Assembly (NCBI GenBank): GCA_033439795.1
Contig: JAUTDP010000001.1
Span: forward strand, 3,100,001 to 3,164,000
Length of the DNA stretch: 64,000 nt
Direction of reading: 5' to 3'
Origin: Sordaria brevicollis
Lineage: Eukaryota; Ascomycota; Sordariomycetes; Sordariales; Sordariaceae
This document shows, piece after piece, positions 1-12,247 of the stretch. The notes beneath the pieces are model-generated. The model worked only from the letters and a program-made list of their open reading frames with translations. It was not told where the DNA came from and searched no databases. Each line of letters starts with the position of its first letter. Positions within the stretch are counted from its first letter, which is position 1. Both the position numbers and the translations under genes were made by a program.

Positions 1-3000
1 AATATAATCCGATTTTTAACCGAAGTAAATAATTATATTTATCCTATTTATACTTATATCGTTCTATTATTCGAATTCCCTATTATATTAGGTAAACCTT
101 AATTTAAAATTATACGAATATATTCTATCCTTTACGAAAAGCGCCTATTTATAAGCGTTATTAATTATTAAAGCCCTTATATTAACGGGGAATAAATACC
201 TAATATACCGCTTATTATTAATTTAAAGTCTATTATATATATTTTAATTATTACCTTTATAAATTATATTCGTAAATTAAAAAAGGAATTTAATAATCGA
301 ATAATTAAAGAAACTATCTTCGCAATTAATTTAAAAGACGTCGAAAAGGCGTTAAAACCAAAAAAAGTATATATTAAAGCCAAATTAAAAGTAAAAATCC
401 CTAAAAAATATTACGACTTAATACCGTTCTAAATAAAAGAGAACGCCGATAAATTAAACCCCTATTATTTTAATGTAAATTATAGAATTGTAGTTAAAAG
501 GAATAAAAACGGTAAAGAATTCCCTATCTTATTTAGACTATTTTATAATATAATAAAAGAAGAATTTTTAATTTTTAAAAAAACGTTAAAAGATTTATTA
601 AATAAAGGGTTTATCCGAATTAATAATTTAAAAACGGGGGCCCTAATTGTATTTATACGTAAACCCGGAGGCAAATTCCATTTTTATTATAATTACTGTA
701 TATTTAACGCTATTACGAAAGCGGATTATTATTTATTATTATTATTCAAAAATATATTCCGCACTTTAAAAGGAATAAAATAATATATTAAAATAAATAT
801 TATTTAAACCTTTTATAAAATCCGTATAATAAAAGGAAAGGAAAGGAAAATAATATTTTGGATATAATATAAATTATTCGAATAGTTAATTATATTATTT
901 AAATTAAATAACGTACTAATTACGTTTTAACGGTATATTAATTATATCCTTTATAATTATTTAAATTTATTTTATACCGTTTATATAAATAACGTATTTA
1001 TTTATTCCTCTGGATCTTTAAAAAACTATAAATAAAAAGTATATTTAATCCTTACTAAATTATTAAAAGCCGGCCTCTATTTAAATTTAAATAAATACGA
1101 ATTTAATATAAAGAAGGTTAAATATTTAAATTTAATTATTTATATTAATATCGGCGTATAAATTAACTTTAAAAAAATTAAAACGATTTTGGATTAATTT
1201 CCCCCCACTTTTTAAAAAGGTATATAGAACTTCTTAAAATTTATTAATTATTACTATATATTCATTCCCTAATTTTTAAAAGTAATTACCCCCTTATTAA
1301 AACTAATTAATAAAGGGGTTGCCTTTAAATAAATTAAAAAATATAAAAACGCTTTTTAATTTTTAAAAACCTTATTTATAAAAATTCTAATCTTAACGGA
1401 ATTCGATCTAAATAAAAAAATATTCTTAAAAACGGACTATAATAAATTTACCCTAAGCGGGGTTATTTCCTAAAAAGTAAACGAAAATAGTAAAAATATA
1501 ATTCGTAAAATTATAAACTTCTATTCCTAAAAGTTTAACCCTATTAAACGGAATTACTTTATTTATAATAAAAAAATATTTATTATTATTAATTATTTAA
1601 AATAATAATCGGCGGAATTATAAAACTATAAATTATTTATTATCCTAACGGACTATCGAAATTTTAAATATTTTATAAAATTAAAGAAATTTTTAAAATA
1701 ATAAGCGTAATAGGCGGAATATTTCTCCCGGTTTAATTTCCAAATTGAATATAAACCCGGCAAAAATAAAATAATCTTTAATACCCTCTTTTAATGAAAT
1801 TAAAATATATTTATAAATTAGGACCGTAAAATGCGGGATATTTAAATAATATTAAACTCCGCTTTTAAAAACTATATTCCGCTCTATATCTCGGCGGCCT
1901 AAATAGTCCGCTCGGGGAGGGAGGGTATAAATATATTTGAAAATCCGGATTTATAATAGCTTTAATTATAAATAGAATTCTATAATTCTCTATATTAATA
2001 AATAAAAGAAGCTATCCTTTATAATAACCGCTACCTCGACCCGTCTTTAAAATTTAAAATTTAAATTGCAAATTGCTTTATTAATTCCTTCGGCCGCTTT
2101 CGTTATTAAAATCGTTTTTAAATACTAAAAGCCCCCGTATATACCGAATTTAAATTAATTATATTACCGGATATTAATTAACGCTTTAACGTCCTTCGTA
2201 CTATTTTAATTCAAATTATTTACAATTTATATATATTAAAATACTTTAATAAAAAAAGTATTATTATAATACTCTTTCGGTATTTTTATTAACTTTTCTT
2301 TAATTTCTACGTTTAATAATTCTTCTACAATTATTATACTTATAATTCTATAAAAATTTAAAAAAAGTAAAAAAAAGGCCTCCTACGCCTATTATTAATC
2401 TTAAAATAATTTAATAGGGATATATAAATAAATTTTATTACCGATTTCCTAAAGTCTAATAATAATATTTATTTTTAGATTATAAAAAATAAACTTAATA
2501 AAACCGTATTCTTCGAACCTATACCTTCTATAGAAATGGAATTCTACGCCGAACGTTTCTTCTAATATTTTGTTCGCTACTATAATTTCCTAAAGTTTAT
2601 CGTTAATAATTATAATTCTAATTAAATTAATTACTTTTAAACTAAATAATACGAATTCTTAAGTATTAAACGTTTATTCAATACCGTTTATTACCTATAG
2701 ATTAATAAAGGTTTAAAGTATATAAATTAAGAAATTTACGCTTATTTATATATAATTATTAATTATATTCAAAATAATTAAAATAAATAATGCCTTATAA
2801 TATAATTAATTATTAATAGCCGGATTAATACTTTAATAAATATATTTCCGTTTTTTATTATTTATAAATTCGACCCCGAATTCCTAATTTCTATAATCGA
2901 AAACCCTTCTAATTGTTAATTTTTATCCCTATTTTCCGAAAAATAGGCCTAAAAATTCGTTAAAAAATTATAATAAATTATAAACCTATATTAAATTATT

Positions 3001-5223
3001 ATAACGGCCGTTATTGAAAAATAAAAAAAATTCGCTAATTATAATCGGCAATTTATAGAACGCTTCGTAATTAGGAATAAAATTTAATTTAATTTCAAAA
3101 ATTATACTATTAACCGCTTAAAAAAAAAGCTTAATTAACTTTACTCGAAATATACTATTTCGAAAATATTATTTCCCTATATAATCGAATTATCCGGACT
3201 TCCTTATACTATTTACAATATTTTTTATATCGACCTCTTATATAAAATTATTAATAACCCTCTCCTTAAATAGAAATTTATTAATAAATAACCCCCGGCT
3301 ATTAAAATTAAAGGAGAATCGGAATATTAAATAAAAGAAATTTTCTATACTAATACTACTAAGAAAAGAAGAAGCCTAATAAAAGAGGTCTTAATTAAAT
3401 AAAAGGGATATTATAATTTAATATAAAAACCCCTAAAAAACTTTAAAGATATTATCGCCCTAAACGAATTAGAAGTTTAATATAATTTAATAACGGATAA
3501 TAACGGCCTAACCGACCGGTATATTAAAAAATTCTTATAGAAGATTATAAACGGGGCGAAATATATTACAAACGGAATAAAGGATCTTTAAATATAAATT
3601 AAAATAAATAATAAATTAATTAGGGCGGGGCCCCGGCGAAATTAATAATTAATTTAATTCAAATATTTTTTATTAAATTATCCTCCATTACTTCTAATAT
3701 AAATTCCTTAATAATAATCTCTTCCTCCTCCTCCTTATAATTAAATATATAAATATTAACGAAATTGTAAACGTTTAAAGGCTTATAGGCGCGGTAATAG
3801 AAAATAAAAAATATAAAATAATAATTCTCTAAATATAAAAGTTTAATAGTAATAAAAGAAAAAGAAAATAAAAAATAAATACTATATTCGAAATAAATAT
3901 TTAAAGAGAAATATTACGCTTTTTACTACTTAAATTTATTATATTACTTTTTATTATTTCCTTTAACCTCCTTTCCCTTTCTTCTTTTCTTCGCTAATAA
4001 AAGTTATATAACAACGGCTTCCTTAATAGTAATAATAGTAGCGGCAGCGACTCCAGCGGTAATATCGGCGGTAATAATATCGGCGTTAATAGCGATATAA
4101 ATATTATAATCTTTAATTAAACGGTTAAATTCCGTACATCGGCCACCCATTTACTTTACCTTCTTTATATTAATTATTAAACTAAATAATTATTCCCTAA
4201 AATTTTCGAATTTATAAATTCGCTCTTTAAAAACTTAAATCTCCGTAATATTAGCCGAACCGTCGGTAATCTTAATAAAAGAAAAAAACTCCGCGGGAAA
4301 CGCTTCAATAGCGACCTAATTAATAAAACTATTAAATAATATTAATAACCTAAAGAACTATTAAAAAAAGAAAAAAGGAATAAAAATTTATATAGGAATA
4401 AAATTTTACTTCTCTAAAATTTAAAATCTTAATAAAATTTTAAACGTAGCGAAATAACCGTCGTAAAAATCTCCAAATATATACCCCTCGGTATATTAAA
4501 CCTTAAAAATAAATTAAACTTAAATAAGAATAAATTCGTAACCTTTATAAATATATTAATAAAATAAATATATAAAAATAAAAGAGCCCTTACTAAATAT
4601 AATATAATTATACTTATTAATTAAATAACCCTTATATTAAAAACTTTAAAGTTCAACCCTAAATAAAATATACTTACGAATATCGTCGGGAATAAACTTG
4701 CTAATTATATTAATAATAGTAATATTAGGCCGAATTTAATAAAATTTCGGTAGGGTAACGGATTTAAAAGTAACGACTTTAATAGCGCCCTTACTATAGC
4801 GAAAAATAGGAATAAGAATAGGCGGCGGAATAAACGAGTTAATAACTTCCTATAAAGCTAGGAATTTATAAAAGAATTCGAATTAGGTAATAGTAACGGG
4901 GGTATCTATTTTAATAGTAATTAATTAATAATTAATTAATACGCCTATAAAAAAATTAATAAAAAAGATAATAATAATAATAAAAATAATAAAAATAATA
5001 AAAATACACTTAGTACGCGCTAATAAGAATATGCGCCATTTAATATTTACGGTTTTAATTATTTAATAAATTAAAGGAGGAAAGAAGAAAAAGAAAGAGA
5101 AAGAAGGAAAGGCGCGGAATATATATTAAAAGTACGCGTTAGCGGTTCGTCGTTTAATATTTAGGGTCTACGTAATTATATACCTATTTATATATAATAC
5201 GTTTAATTAGGAGAAAGGGGGGG
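1..5223 (+). mobile_element. RIP-degraded Gypsy-type (Ty3-like) retrotransposon, pol with chromodomain, left-truncated by window edge
   Basis: No open frame survives, but reading the plus strand through its TAA/TAG stops gives an ordered Ty3/Gypsy pol. A protease-like stretch occupies about 1-500. Reverse transcriptase covers about 550-1200, with recognisable GFIR, RKPGG and N-A-I-T-K pieces. RNase H lies at about 1380-1700 and an integrase core at about 2450-2900. A chromodomain lies at about 3230-3480 with a K-W-K-G-Y-type core. The stops fall where CAA, CAG or TGG codons are expected, which is what RIP (C-to-T at CpA on either strand) produces. CpA and TpG are almost absent while CpG persists. 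A polypurine tract at 5209-5223 and an LTR-like block follow. The element is dead. The family is clear, but domain limits are approximate. Confidence 0.85.
3650..4980 (-). pseudogene. RIP-degraded ORF of unknown function, antisense to the Gypsy pol
   Basis: Between the chromodomain of the first Gypsy element and its polypurine tract lies 1.6 kb that does not read as pol. On the minus strand, from about 4980 down to about 4010, one frame stays protein-like, broken mainly by TAA/TAG at plausible former CAA/CAG positions. It has a proline-rich stretch near 4800 and a glycine/cysteine-containing piece near 4140, followed by an alanine/threonine-rich end. No CCHC zinc knuckle is visible. It could be a gag from a nested element in the opposite orientation, or an antisense accessory ORF of the host element. 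I do not recognise the family. Confidence 0.35.
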
Positions 5224-5224
5224 C

Positions 5225-5478
5225 TAATATTATAGGGCTAATACCCGTAGTTAAATTTAATTGGTATTGCCAATTGTACCGTTAATCGGGCCGTTAATTA
5301 CGGTCCTTACCGCTACGGTAAGCGGAATAGCCCGTGCCCGGTCCTTAAAAGGATAGCTAACTAGTGCCGCCTAGAGGGCGCCTCCCTTCCTCCCTTTTCC
5401 CCTTTGTAGAACCTTATCGATTCGTTAAGACCCAGCATCTATACCAACTGTGTTATACCCCTTACACATCGAAATATT
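5225..5478 (+). repeat. Probable 3' LTR of the first Gypsy element
   Basis: A block of about 254 bp with clearly higher GC and retained CpA/TpG starts with TAATATTA immediately after the polypurine tract at 5209-5223 and grades back into AT-rich pol sequence near 5478. The start is set by the tract. The end is only estimated from the composition change and an AATATTAA string at 5472-5479. No matching 5' copy lies in the window, so LTR identity is inferred from position. Confidence 0.5.
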
Positions 5479-8400
5479 AAAGATTAAATAAAAAAACGAC
5501 CCCTTTTAAAACGAAAATACGTAAAGCTAATATTAATTAAAAAGAAATAGTATAAAATAATATAAATATTATAACGATTTTATAATAATCGGTATTAATA
5601 CTTTTCTTATATTCGCTATATAAGAATATATAAAGGTAATTAATCTTTACGAATTCGACCGATTTATTAATAACCGTAAAAAATAAACCTTCGCTAAGGA
5701 TAAAGTAAAATTACGCGAACGAATTAAAAAAAAAATCTTTAAATACGCCTACGAATATTTAAATATATTTAATAAAAAGGAATCTAATACCCTATTGGAC
5801 TATCGTATTAATAATTATAAAATTAATTTAATAAACGGAATAAAGTCCGAAGATTTTAAATATAATTTATTATATAAAATATTAATTAATAAATTAAAAG
5901 CTTATTAGAAATACGTAAATAAAATATTAATTAAAGGTTTTATCGAAAATAATTCTATATTTTAAATAACGCCTATCCTCTTCGTATTTAAAATTAACGG
6001 TAAATTAAAATTCTATATAAATTATCGGAAATTTAACGTTATTATAAGGAAAAATAAGTACCCTCTTCCTTTAATTAATAAAATTATTATTAAAATTAAT
6101 TAAACGAAAATTTTCTTAAAAATCGATATTAAATAAACCTTTTATCGAATTTATATATACCTTAACGATAAAAAATTCACGATATTCCGAACGAAATACA
6201 ATACGTATAAATATAAAATCCTACCCTTTAAATTAATTAATAGACCGTTAACGTTCTAGCGGTATATTAATAAAATATTAATAAGATATTTTAATAATTT
6301 CTATAATACGTATATTAATAATATTTTTATTTTCTTAAATAATTTAGAAGAATATAAAATCTACGTTAAAAAAGTATTAATTAAATTAGAAATAACGGGA
6401 TTATAAATAGACCTAAATAAATACGAATTCTACGTCGAAAAAATTAAATTCTTAGGTTTTATTATTAAAACCGATAGCGTATCCGTCGACCTTTAAAAGA
6501 TCGTAATCGTAAAAGACTAGTAAATTCTAATAAGTATATAAAAAGTATAATCTTTTTTAGGGTTTTATAATTTCTATTAGCGCTTCGTTAAAGATTATAA
6601 CCGGATTGCTAAATTATTAATAATAATAATAAAAAAAGGAAAAGTCTTTAATTAGAATAAAAATTATTAAGTTACCTTCGAAGAATTTAAAGAACGATTA
6701 TTATTAATACCTATCCTAATATATTTTAAATATAAATAGCCGATATAAATAAAAATAAACGCTTTAAATAAAATAGTAATAGGAATTTTATTCTAATTAA
6801 TTAATAACGAATAGCGTCCGGTTACCTTCTACTTTAAAACTATATATAGAATAGAATATAATTATTTAATTTACGATAAAAAGTTAATAATTATCGTTAA
6901 AGCCTTATAATATTAGCGGGTAAAATTTATTAACTTATATAAACCCTTCCTAATTTTTACGGATAACGAAGCGCTTAAATAATTTAATACTAAGAAACTT
7001 TTAAATTTATAATAAGTAAATTAAGTAGAATTCTTATCCTAATACTATTTCATTATATTATATCGGCTAAAAAGGGAGAATAAAGTTATTAATATTTTAT
7101 TAAAGAAGGTAAAAGATTTAAAAAATTAAAAAGCTTAATAAAAAGCTTAATATACTTTCTAATTTTTTAAAAATTTAAAGGACGGCCGTATAATATAATT
7201 TAACGATATAATTAATAATATTAATACCGTTTACGTATTTATTTCGTCTTTAGGAACCTTTATAGAGATTAATTTAGAAATCGCGGAGGGTAATTACGAA
7301 GAATACTTAGAGGGATACCTTTTAATAAATCGTTTTATATTCGAAAATATAATTTACTTAAATTTAAAAATCTATTAAAATATAATTAAAAGGGGGGAGA
7401 ATAAGTATTAATTTATTATTAATAAAATCCTCATTCATTTCGACAAATTTATTATACCGCTTAGTACCCTAAAAGCCTAAATTATTTATAAATTATACGC
7501 GAAAATTATTACCGTTTATCCGGGCCGGAATAAAATAAAATACTTAATTTCTATATAATATTAATAACTAGGGATAACCGGTAACGTCGATTATTTCGTC
7601 GCTAATTATATAATATATTATACTTTAAAAATTCCCCGTAATAAAATATTTAATAAATTAAAGCCTATTTTAACGGCCTAACGCACTTAATAAAGCCTAA
7701 TTGTAGACTTTAAATTAATACCTAAAAATAAATAAAAATTCGATAACGTATTTATAATAGTAAACCGATTAAATAAAATATTATAAATTATCCCTTATTT
7801 TATTATAGTAACCGCTAAAAACGCAACCTATATATATTACGAAAATTTATATTATATTTATAATTTATTAAGCGAAATTATTTCGGATAAAGGTCTTTAA
7901 TTTATTTTAAACTTTATAAACGAATTAGCAAAAATTCTTAATATTTAATAGAAATTAACTTCCTTAAATTATAACTAAACCGCTAAATAAGCGGAGATTA
8001 TAAACGAATATTTCGATTAACGTTTTCGTCCTTTCGTCAACTACTTCCAAAATAATTAGTCGGAAGCGATCCTAATAATAAACGCCATTTAAATAAGGAT
8101 ATTATATAATAATTTAAAAAGAATATAATTATACGAAATATTAAGAAGGTTCTTTATATTTAATACCTTAAATTAAGAAATATATATAAATTTTAACAAT
8201 ATTCGGTTAACAATTAGGGAGAAATTTAATTATAAAAATATATAAAGAATAGTAAAATAAATTCGAAGCTTCGTAAAAAAGACTAAGAAATATATTACTA
8301 AAATTTAAAAACGAATAGCTAAATAAATAGATAAATATCGGCGCGTTTTAAATTTCGGTCTTAAAAATAAAGTATTTATTATCAAACGGAACGAACTTAC

Positions 8401-8987
8401 CGACCGGCAAAATTATAAATTCGATTTTCCTTTAATTAATTAATATTTTAAAATTAAGGAAAAATATAATTATTTATTTAAATTAAAAGTCTTAAAAAAG
8501 TAGAAGGGAACGGACATTTTCTATACGGATCGGTTAAAGAAATACCCTAATAATTTATTACCCGGCTAAAGATTAAAAAAATTAGCGGGAAAGTATATTA
8601 ATAATAATATTAAATAAGAAATAAAGGAAATTTTAACTTTTTAAATATATTTTAGTAAATTTTAATATTAAATAAATTAAAAGGGATATAATTTAAACCC
8701 GAAATTCTATACTATTAAAAATTTTAAAAATTTATTTAAATTATTATAAACCTACTATAAAGCGTATTTAAAATATTTAAACCCGCCGCTATATTTAGAA
8801 AAATAATTATAAAAAATAGAAGTAAAAGAATTCGATAAAAATTACCCGGATAATAATATTCTTTTAAAGAAGGGTATAAAGAGATTAAGGAGGATAATAA
8901 ACGCTAAGAAATAAAGGACCCATTTTATATATAATAATAATTTTAATATTTCGAAGATTTAGGGCGAATCTTTTTCGAAGGGGGGGG
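5479..8987 (+). mobile_element. Second RIP-degraded Gypsy-type retrotransposon pol with chromodomain
   Basis: Plus-strand reading through RIP stops gives a second Ty3/Gypsy pol, different in sequence from the first. Reverse transcriptase lies at about 5880-6500, with GFI, YPLPLI and FRTKYNTYKYK-like pieces and a degraded Y-x-D-D equivalent (YINN). RNase H lies at about 6650-7000, with a retained TDNEAL string. An integrase follows at about 7400-8200 and a chromodomain at about 8620-8800. Gag and most of the protease are missing, so the copy is 5'-truncated against the preceding LTR block. A polypurine tract ends it at 8977-8987. The density of TpA and scarcity of CpA/TpG match the first element, so both were mutated by the same process. 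Confidence 0.85.
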
Positions 8988-9246
8988 TAATATTACGGCG
9001 CTAACGGACAAGGTCCCTATTTAGCGGACCGGTTATCGCTCGGGCGGTTACCTAATAAAGGTTAACCGTACTAACGTATATAACTACGTACCGCCTTCGT
9101 AGGTCGCCCGTACCTAAATATAAAACCCTAGCGCGGGGCGCACCCTTTACTCGTTTCTTCTTTTCTTCTTCATCTTGTAATTCTATAATAGACCTAGATT
9201 CAACGTATTAAGCTTGTCTCTCGTAACTACGTCGCTCGTAATATTT
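8988..9246 (+). repeat. Probable 3' LTR of the second Gypsy element
   Basis: Directly after a polypurine tract (8977-8987) comes TAATATTA and a GC-richer block of about 259 bp ending near a second TAATATT string at 9239-9245. This is the same start sequence and nearly the same length as the LTR-like block at 5225, but the interior differs, so the two come from different families. No 5' partner is present. The end coordinate is an estimate. Confidence 0.5.
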
Positions 9247-9599
9247 TATATATTTATAAAACTAGTCTAACGAAGATAGGCGGTTCTTAAGCAAGCGTTT
9301 AATAACTCTATATATAGACTTTACCCTACTAATAACTCTAATACTATAATTTCGAAATTTAAATACTATATAATTACTAAGCTCTTTAATCTATAATAGG
9401 TAATACTTATATAAATATATTAATAATATTATAAAAAACCGGTTAACGAAAATAATATATTACTTTTTATATAGGATTTATTTTTACTAATTTATCTTCT
9501 AAATTTATTATATAATAATTACTATACCCGTTTAAAATAATCTTCATCCTCAATATAAATTACTTACTTCTATACCTTTAAAAAATCCTTATAAATATC
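9247..9599. other. AT-rich RIP-mutated DNA, no identifiable content
   Basis: This stretch has the same dinucleotide bias as its surroundings and no reading that resembles a known protein. It may be the 3' part of the transposase relic on its right. Confidence 0.5.
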
Positions 9600-10480
9600 C
9601 GCGTAAAAACGACGAACTAGGTTATAACGGGGGATTTTACAACTTCGTAAAATAAGGGCATTAATTAATAACTCTTCAACCGCCTAACGAATTCCTTAAC
9701 TATTATTAAATTATTATATAAAGCAATTAACGGCGGCGGCGTTATTAAACTCTTCTAAATCGTCCTCCTCGGGGTTGTCGTCGATATACTCATTAATATC
9801 GAATTCGTCTTCGATTATTACCGCGGGCCCTCTATATAATAGCGGATTAGGGCCATAATTATTCAAATCCCAGACCGTTAACGGGGGATTTAATATATTA
9901 ATATTTAGAATTAGCTCAATACTATTTAATTAAATCCATTTCTTTTTAATATAGTAATTTACGTTTTTTATAATATATTATATATAAAATTAATAAGGTA
10001 CATTTAAGTAGGTAATAATAGCGGCCTTTTTAAATCCCTTATCGAAATCGTTAATTAAAACCGCCGGGTTAAGAATTTCGTAATCTATTTAAAACTTTTT
10101 AAAGCAATTAAATTACCATTCGAAATCCTCCTTTCTCTCCCTACTAGAGAAGGAAAAGGCTATATTAAAATTTCCCTCCAATATATCGACGCTAATAATA
10201 TTAAAGAGTAAAAAGTTAAAACGGTTAACCTATTTTATAAACGGATATTAATAATAATTAAAATAAATAATAAAAATAAATAAGAAGAAAAAAAATGGGA
10301 ATTAAAATCGACCTCTTATTATATAAATAAATTTATTTATATAATAATAGAAGAATATAAAAACGTATTAGTTATACCTATTTTATATGTATTATCGATT
10401 AATAGTATATATAGATTTTTCTTCTATATTTTTAAATATTAATCGAAGGTTTAAAATATTCGTATAACCCTCCTATTATT
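9600..10480 (-). pseudogene. RIP-degraded Mutator-like (MULE) transposase
   Basis: On the minus strand, between about 10,240 and 9,700, the reading runs N-R-F-N, then a V-D-I/C-L-x-G-N-F string, a W-x-x-N-C-F-K-K piece, D-F-D-K-G-F-K-K-A and finally C-I-W-H-I-x-K-N-V once RIP stops are read through. This order, with an Asp in a D-x-D-K-G/A segment and a C-x-x-H near the end of the core, is characteristic of MULE/Hop-type transposases. A further N-terminal piece (L-L-I-D-N-T-Y-K) occurs at about 10,400, separated from the rest by the insertion at 10,240-10,387. An acidic tail follows near 9,780. No terminal inverted repeats were found by eye. The copy is inactive. Confidence 0.6.
10240..10387. 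repeat. 148-bp insertion with duplicated flank and a 32-bp perfect palindrome
   Basis: The 12-mer ACCTATTTTATA occurs at 10,228-10,239 and again at 10,376-10,387, bracketing sequence that interrupts the transposase reading. Inside, 10,316-10,347 is a perfect 32-bp palindrome. A short non-autonomous insertion with a target duplication would explain both. Alternatively, AT-rich RIP products can create repeats by chance. No clear terminal inverted repeats are visible. Confidence 0.35.
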
Positions 10481-11290
10481 ATTATATTCAATAAAGTATT
10501 CGATATTATAAACCTCTTTATATTATTTAAATAGGTCGATAAGTATTTTAATAAATATATAAGGCCTATATTTTACCCGTCGGATATTATATTAAATATT
10601 ATTAATTTTACTAAGTATAATAAGGATTCGAAGATTATAAAGCTCGATTAATAAACTATTATTAAAGATCGTTAGAAGTATAAAAACCGTTTTATTATTA
10701 TCGAAAATACTATTTAAATAATAAATAATTTAACGGGCGCTTATTCTAATATATATTAATAACCTCTTAATAGCGGTTTTAATAATTTCTATATAATTAC
10801 GCCGGATTTATTACTAATATACTATATTATTAATAAGGTTATTAATATTAAGAGGGTAATTATATATATTATTAATCTCCTTGGTAAATTATCGATTACC
10901 CTATTTTTTTTTTAATACGATTTTTACTTAGTATAAATAATCGAACTTTTTAATATTAATATTACGAGCGCCGTAGCTACTAGCCTTATAAGTCCCGCCG
11001 TATATATAACGGTAATTAATATATATAATAACGCCCTCCTCCCCCCTTTTAATACTCTTTGAATTACTTATTAATAAAATTATAAAACTTTATTATATAT
11101 AATAGTCTTATAATATATTAAAGGTAACGATTCTATTATTATAGGGGTTAAATACTTATAAAGGAAGGGGAAGGAGGCTTCGTAATAATAATAGCGACCG
11201 TTATCGATTAGCGTATTCGCTAAGGGACCGTAATAACCGTATTCTTTAACGATATCGATTTCGAATTAAAAGTATTAAAAAACCCGTAAA
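10430..11290 (+). pseudogene. RIP-degraded ORF of unknown function, divergent from the MULE transposase
   Basis: A single plus-strand frame from about 10,430 to the TAA near 11,290 stays protein-like for about 285 codons. Most internal stops are TAA or TAG that fit mutated CAA/CAG. The reading is rich in Asn, Phe, Tyr and Ile, as expected after RIP, so composition says little. It lies head-to-head with the transposase relic, which is compatible with a second element-borne gene or with an unrelated captured gene. I do not recognise the product. Confidence 0.3.
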
Positions 11291-11639
11291 AAGGGGAATA
11301 ACCCGGTTAAGAATAATTATTCGAATCGGAATAGAGGCTATTTTTATTAAGGATTTTAATTAAATACTATTAATATATAATATTAAATTCGGGTTAAATA
11401 GAAAGGTAAAGGTTTATTTATTTAAACCGCACGATTTAGGAAATTTAAAAATATAACGAATTCGAAAATATTCGATTAAATAATAATAATAATAATAAAA
11501 AACCGTTGCAAAAAGGTTACGTAATAGTAGGTAAAGCTTCGCGATAATTTTATTCAATTATATAATATATTAACGGTCGTTAACGTAGTTCGCGATAATA
11601 ACGAATATTAGGCAGCAATATATACACGGTATTCTAGTA
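11291..11639. other. AT-rich RIP-mutated DNA
   Basis: Low-complexity TA/AAT-rich sequence with an AAT-type microsatellite near 11,480-11,500. No gene or element end could be recognised. Base composition returns to normal at about 11,640. Confidence 0.5.
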
Positions 11640-12059
11640 GCTAGCGGTGGCTAGCATAGCTTATTCAGCAGTAAAAGTGGGTTACCGTATGTGCGCAAAA
11701 ATTTTGCCGTATGTATCCAAGAATTCCGGGCCACTATAGTCGGAACGTATTGAGCACTGTGAACGTCATTTGCACTTTCTCCCGTCCCTTTTGTCTGCCA
11801 ATGCAAGAGTCATCAGTAAGAGTAATCAACCACCAAACGGTGAGACTTATTTACCGTAACTATGCTGTACTCTTTCATCCGTTCAATTACGGTTGCTATG
11901 CTTCCTGCACTTAAAGACTTCAAACACGTTGACGGGACCAACGAATCTGGACACAACAGTTACGCTTCCAACAAGCATTGGCCGATTGACTCACCCACTG
12001 TGTGCACTGCAAGGCAACGACTGGTACGCTAACTCGCCGATCCCAAAGCAGCTAGATTT
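11640..12059. other. Unmutated unique-looking DNA left of the Copia insertion
   Basis: About 420 bp with ordinary CpA/TpG content between two RIP-mutated blocks. Short ORFs occur but none has coding character. It ends in the GATTT target-site duplication (12,055-12,059), so it was originally continuous with the sequence at 17,683 and is part of the ancestral upstream region of rvt. Confidence 0.7.
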
Positions 12060-12247
12060 TGTCAGATTGCACAGCAAAGTGGATATTGTAATTGAGGGTT
12101 AAAATCGATGTGTATATTCAGAAGAGTTCTATAAAATCCGAATTGGGGGTGCCCAAACTATTAAAAAGGTCTGCAACTAGAATCTAATAATTGGGGCGCC
12201 TTACGTAAACCTATTTCTACTAATCGAATTTACCCTCTAATTTGATA
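12060..12247 (-). repeat. 3' LTR of the Copia element
   Basis: 188 bp, aligned without gaps to the copy at 17,490-17,677. Its outer part (about 12,060-12,130) keeps CpA/TpG, whereas its inner part carries G-to-A and C-to-T changes relative to the other copy, ending in TGATA instead of TGACA. Confidence 0.93.
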
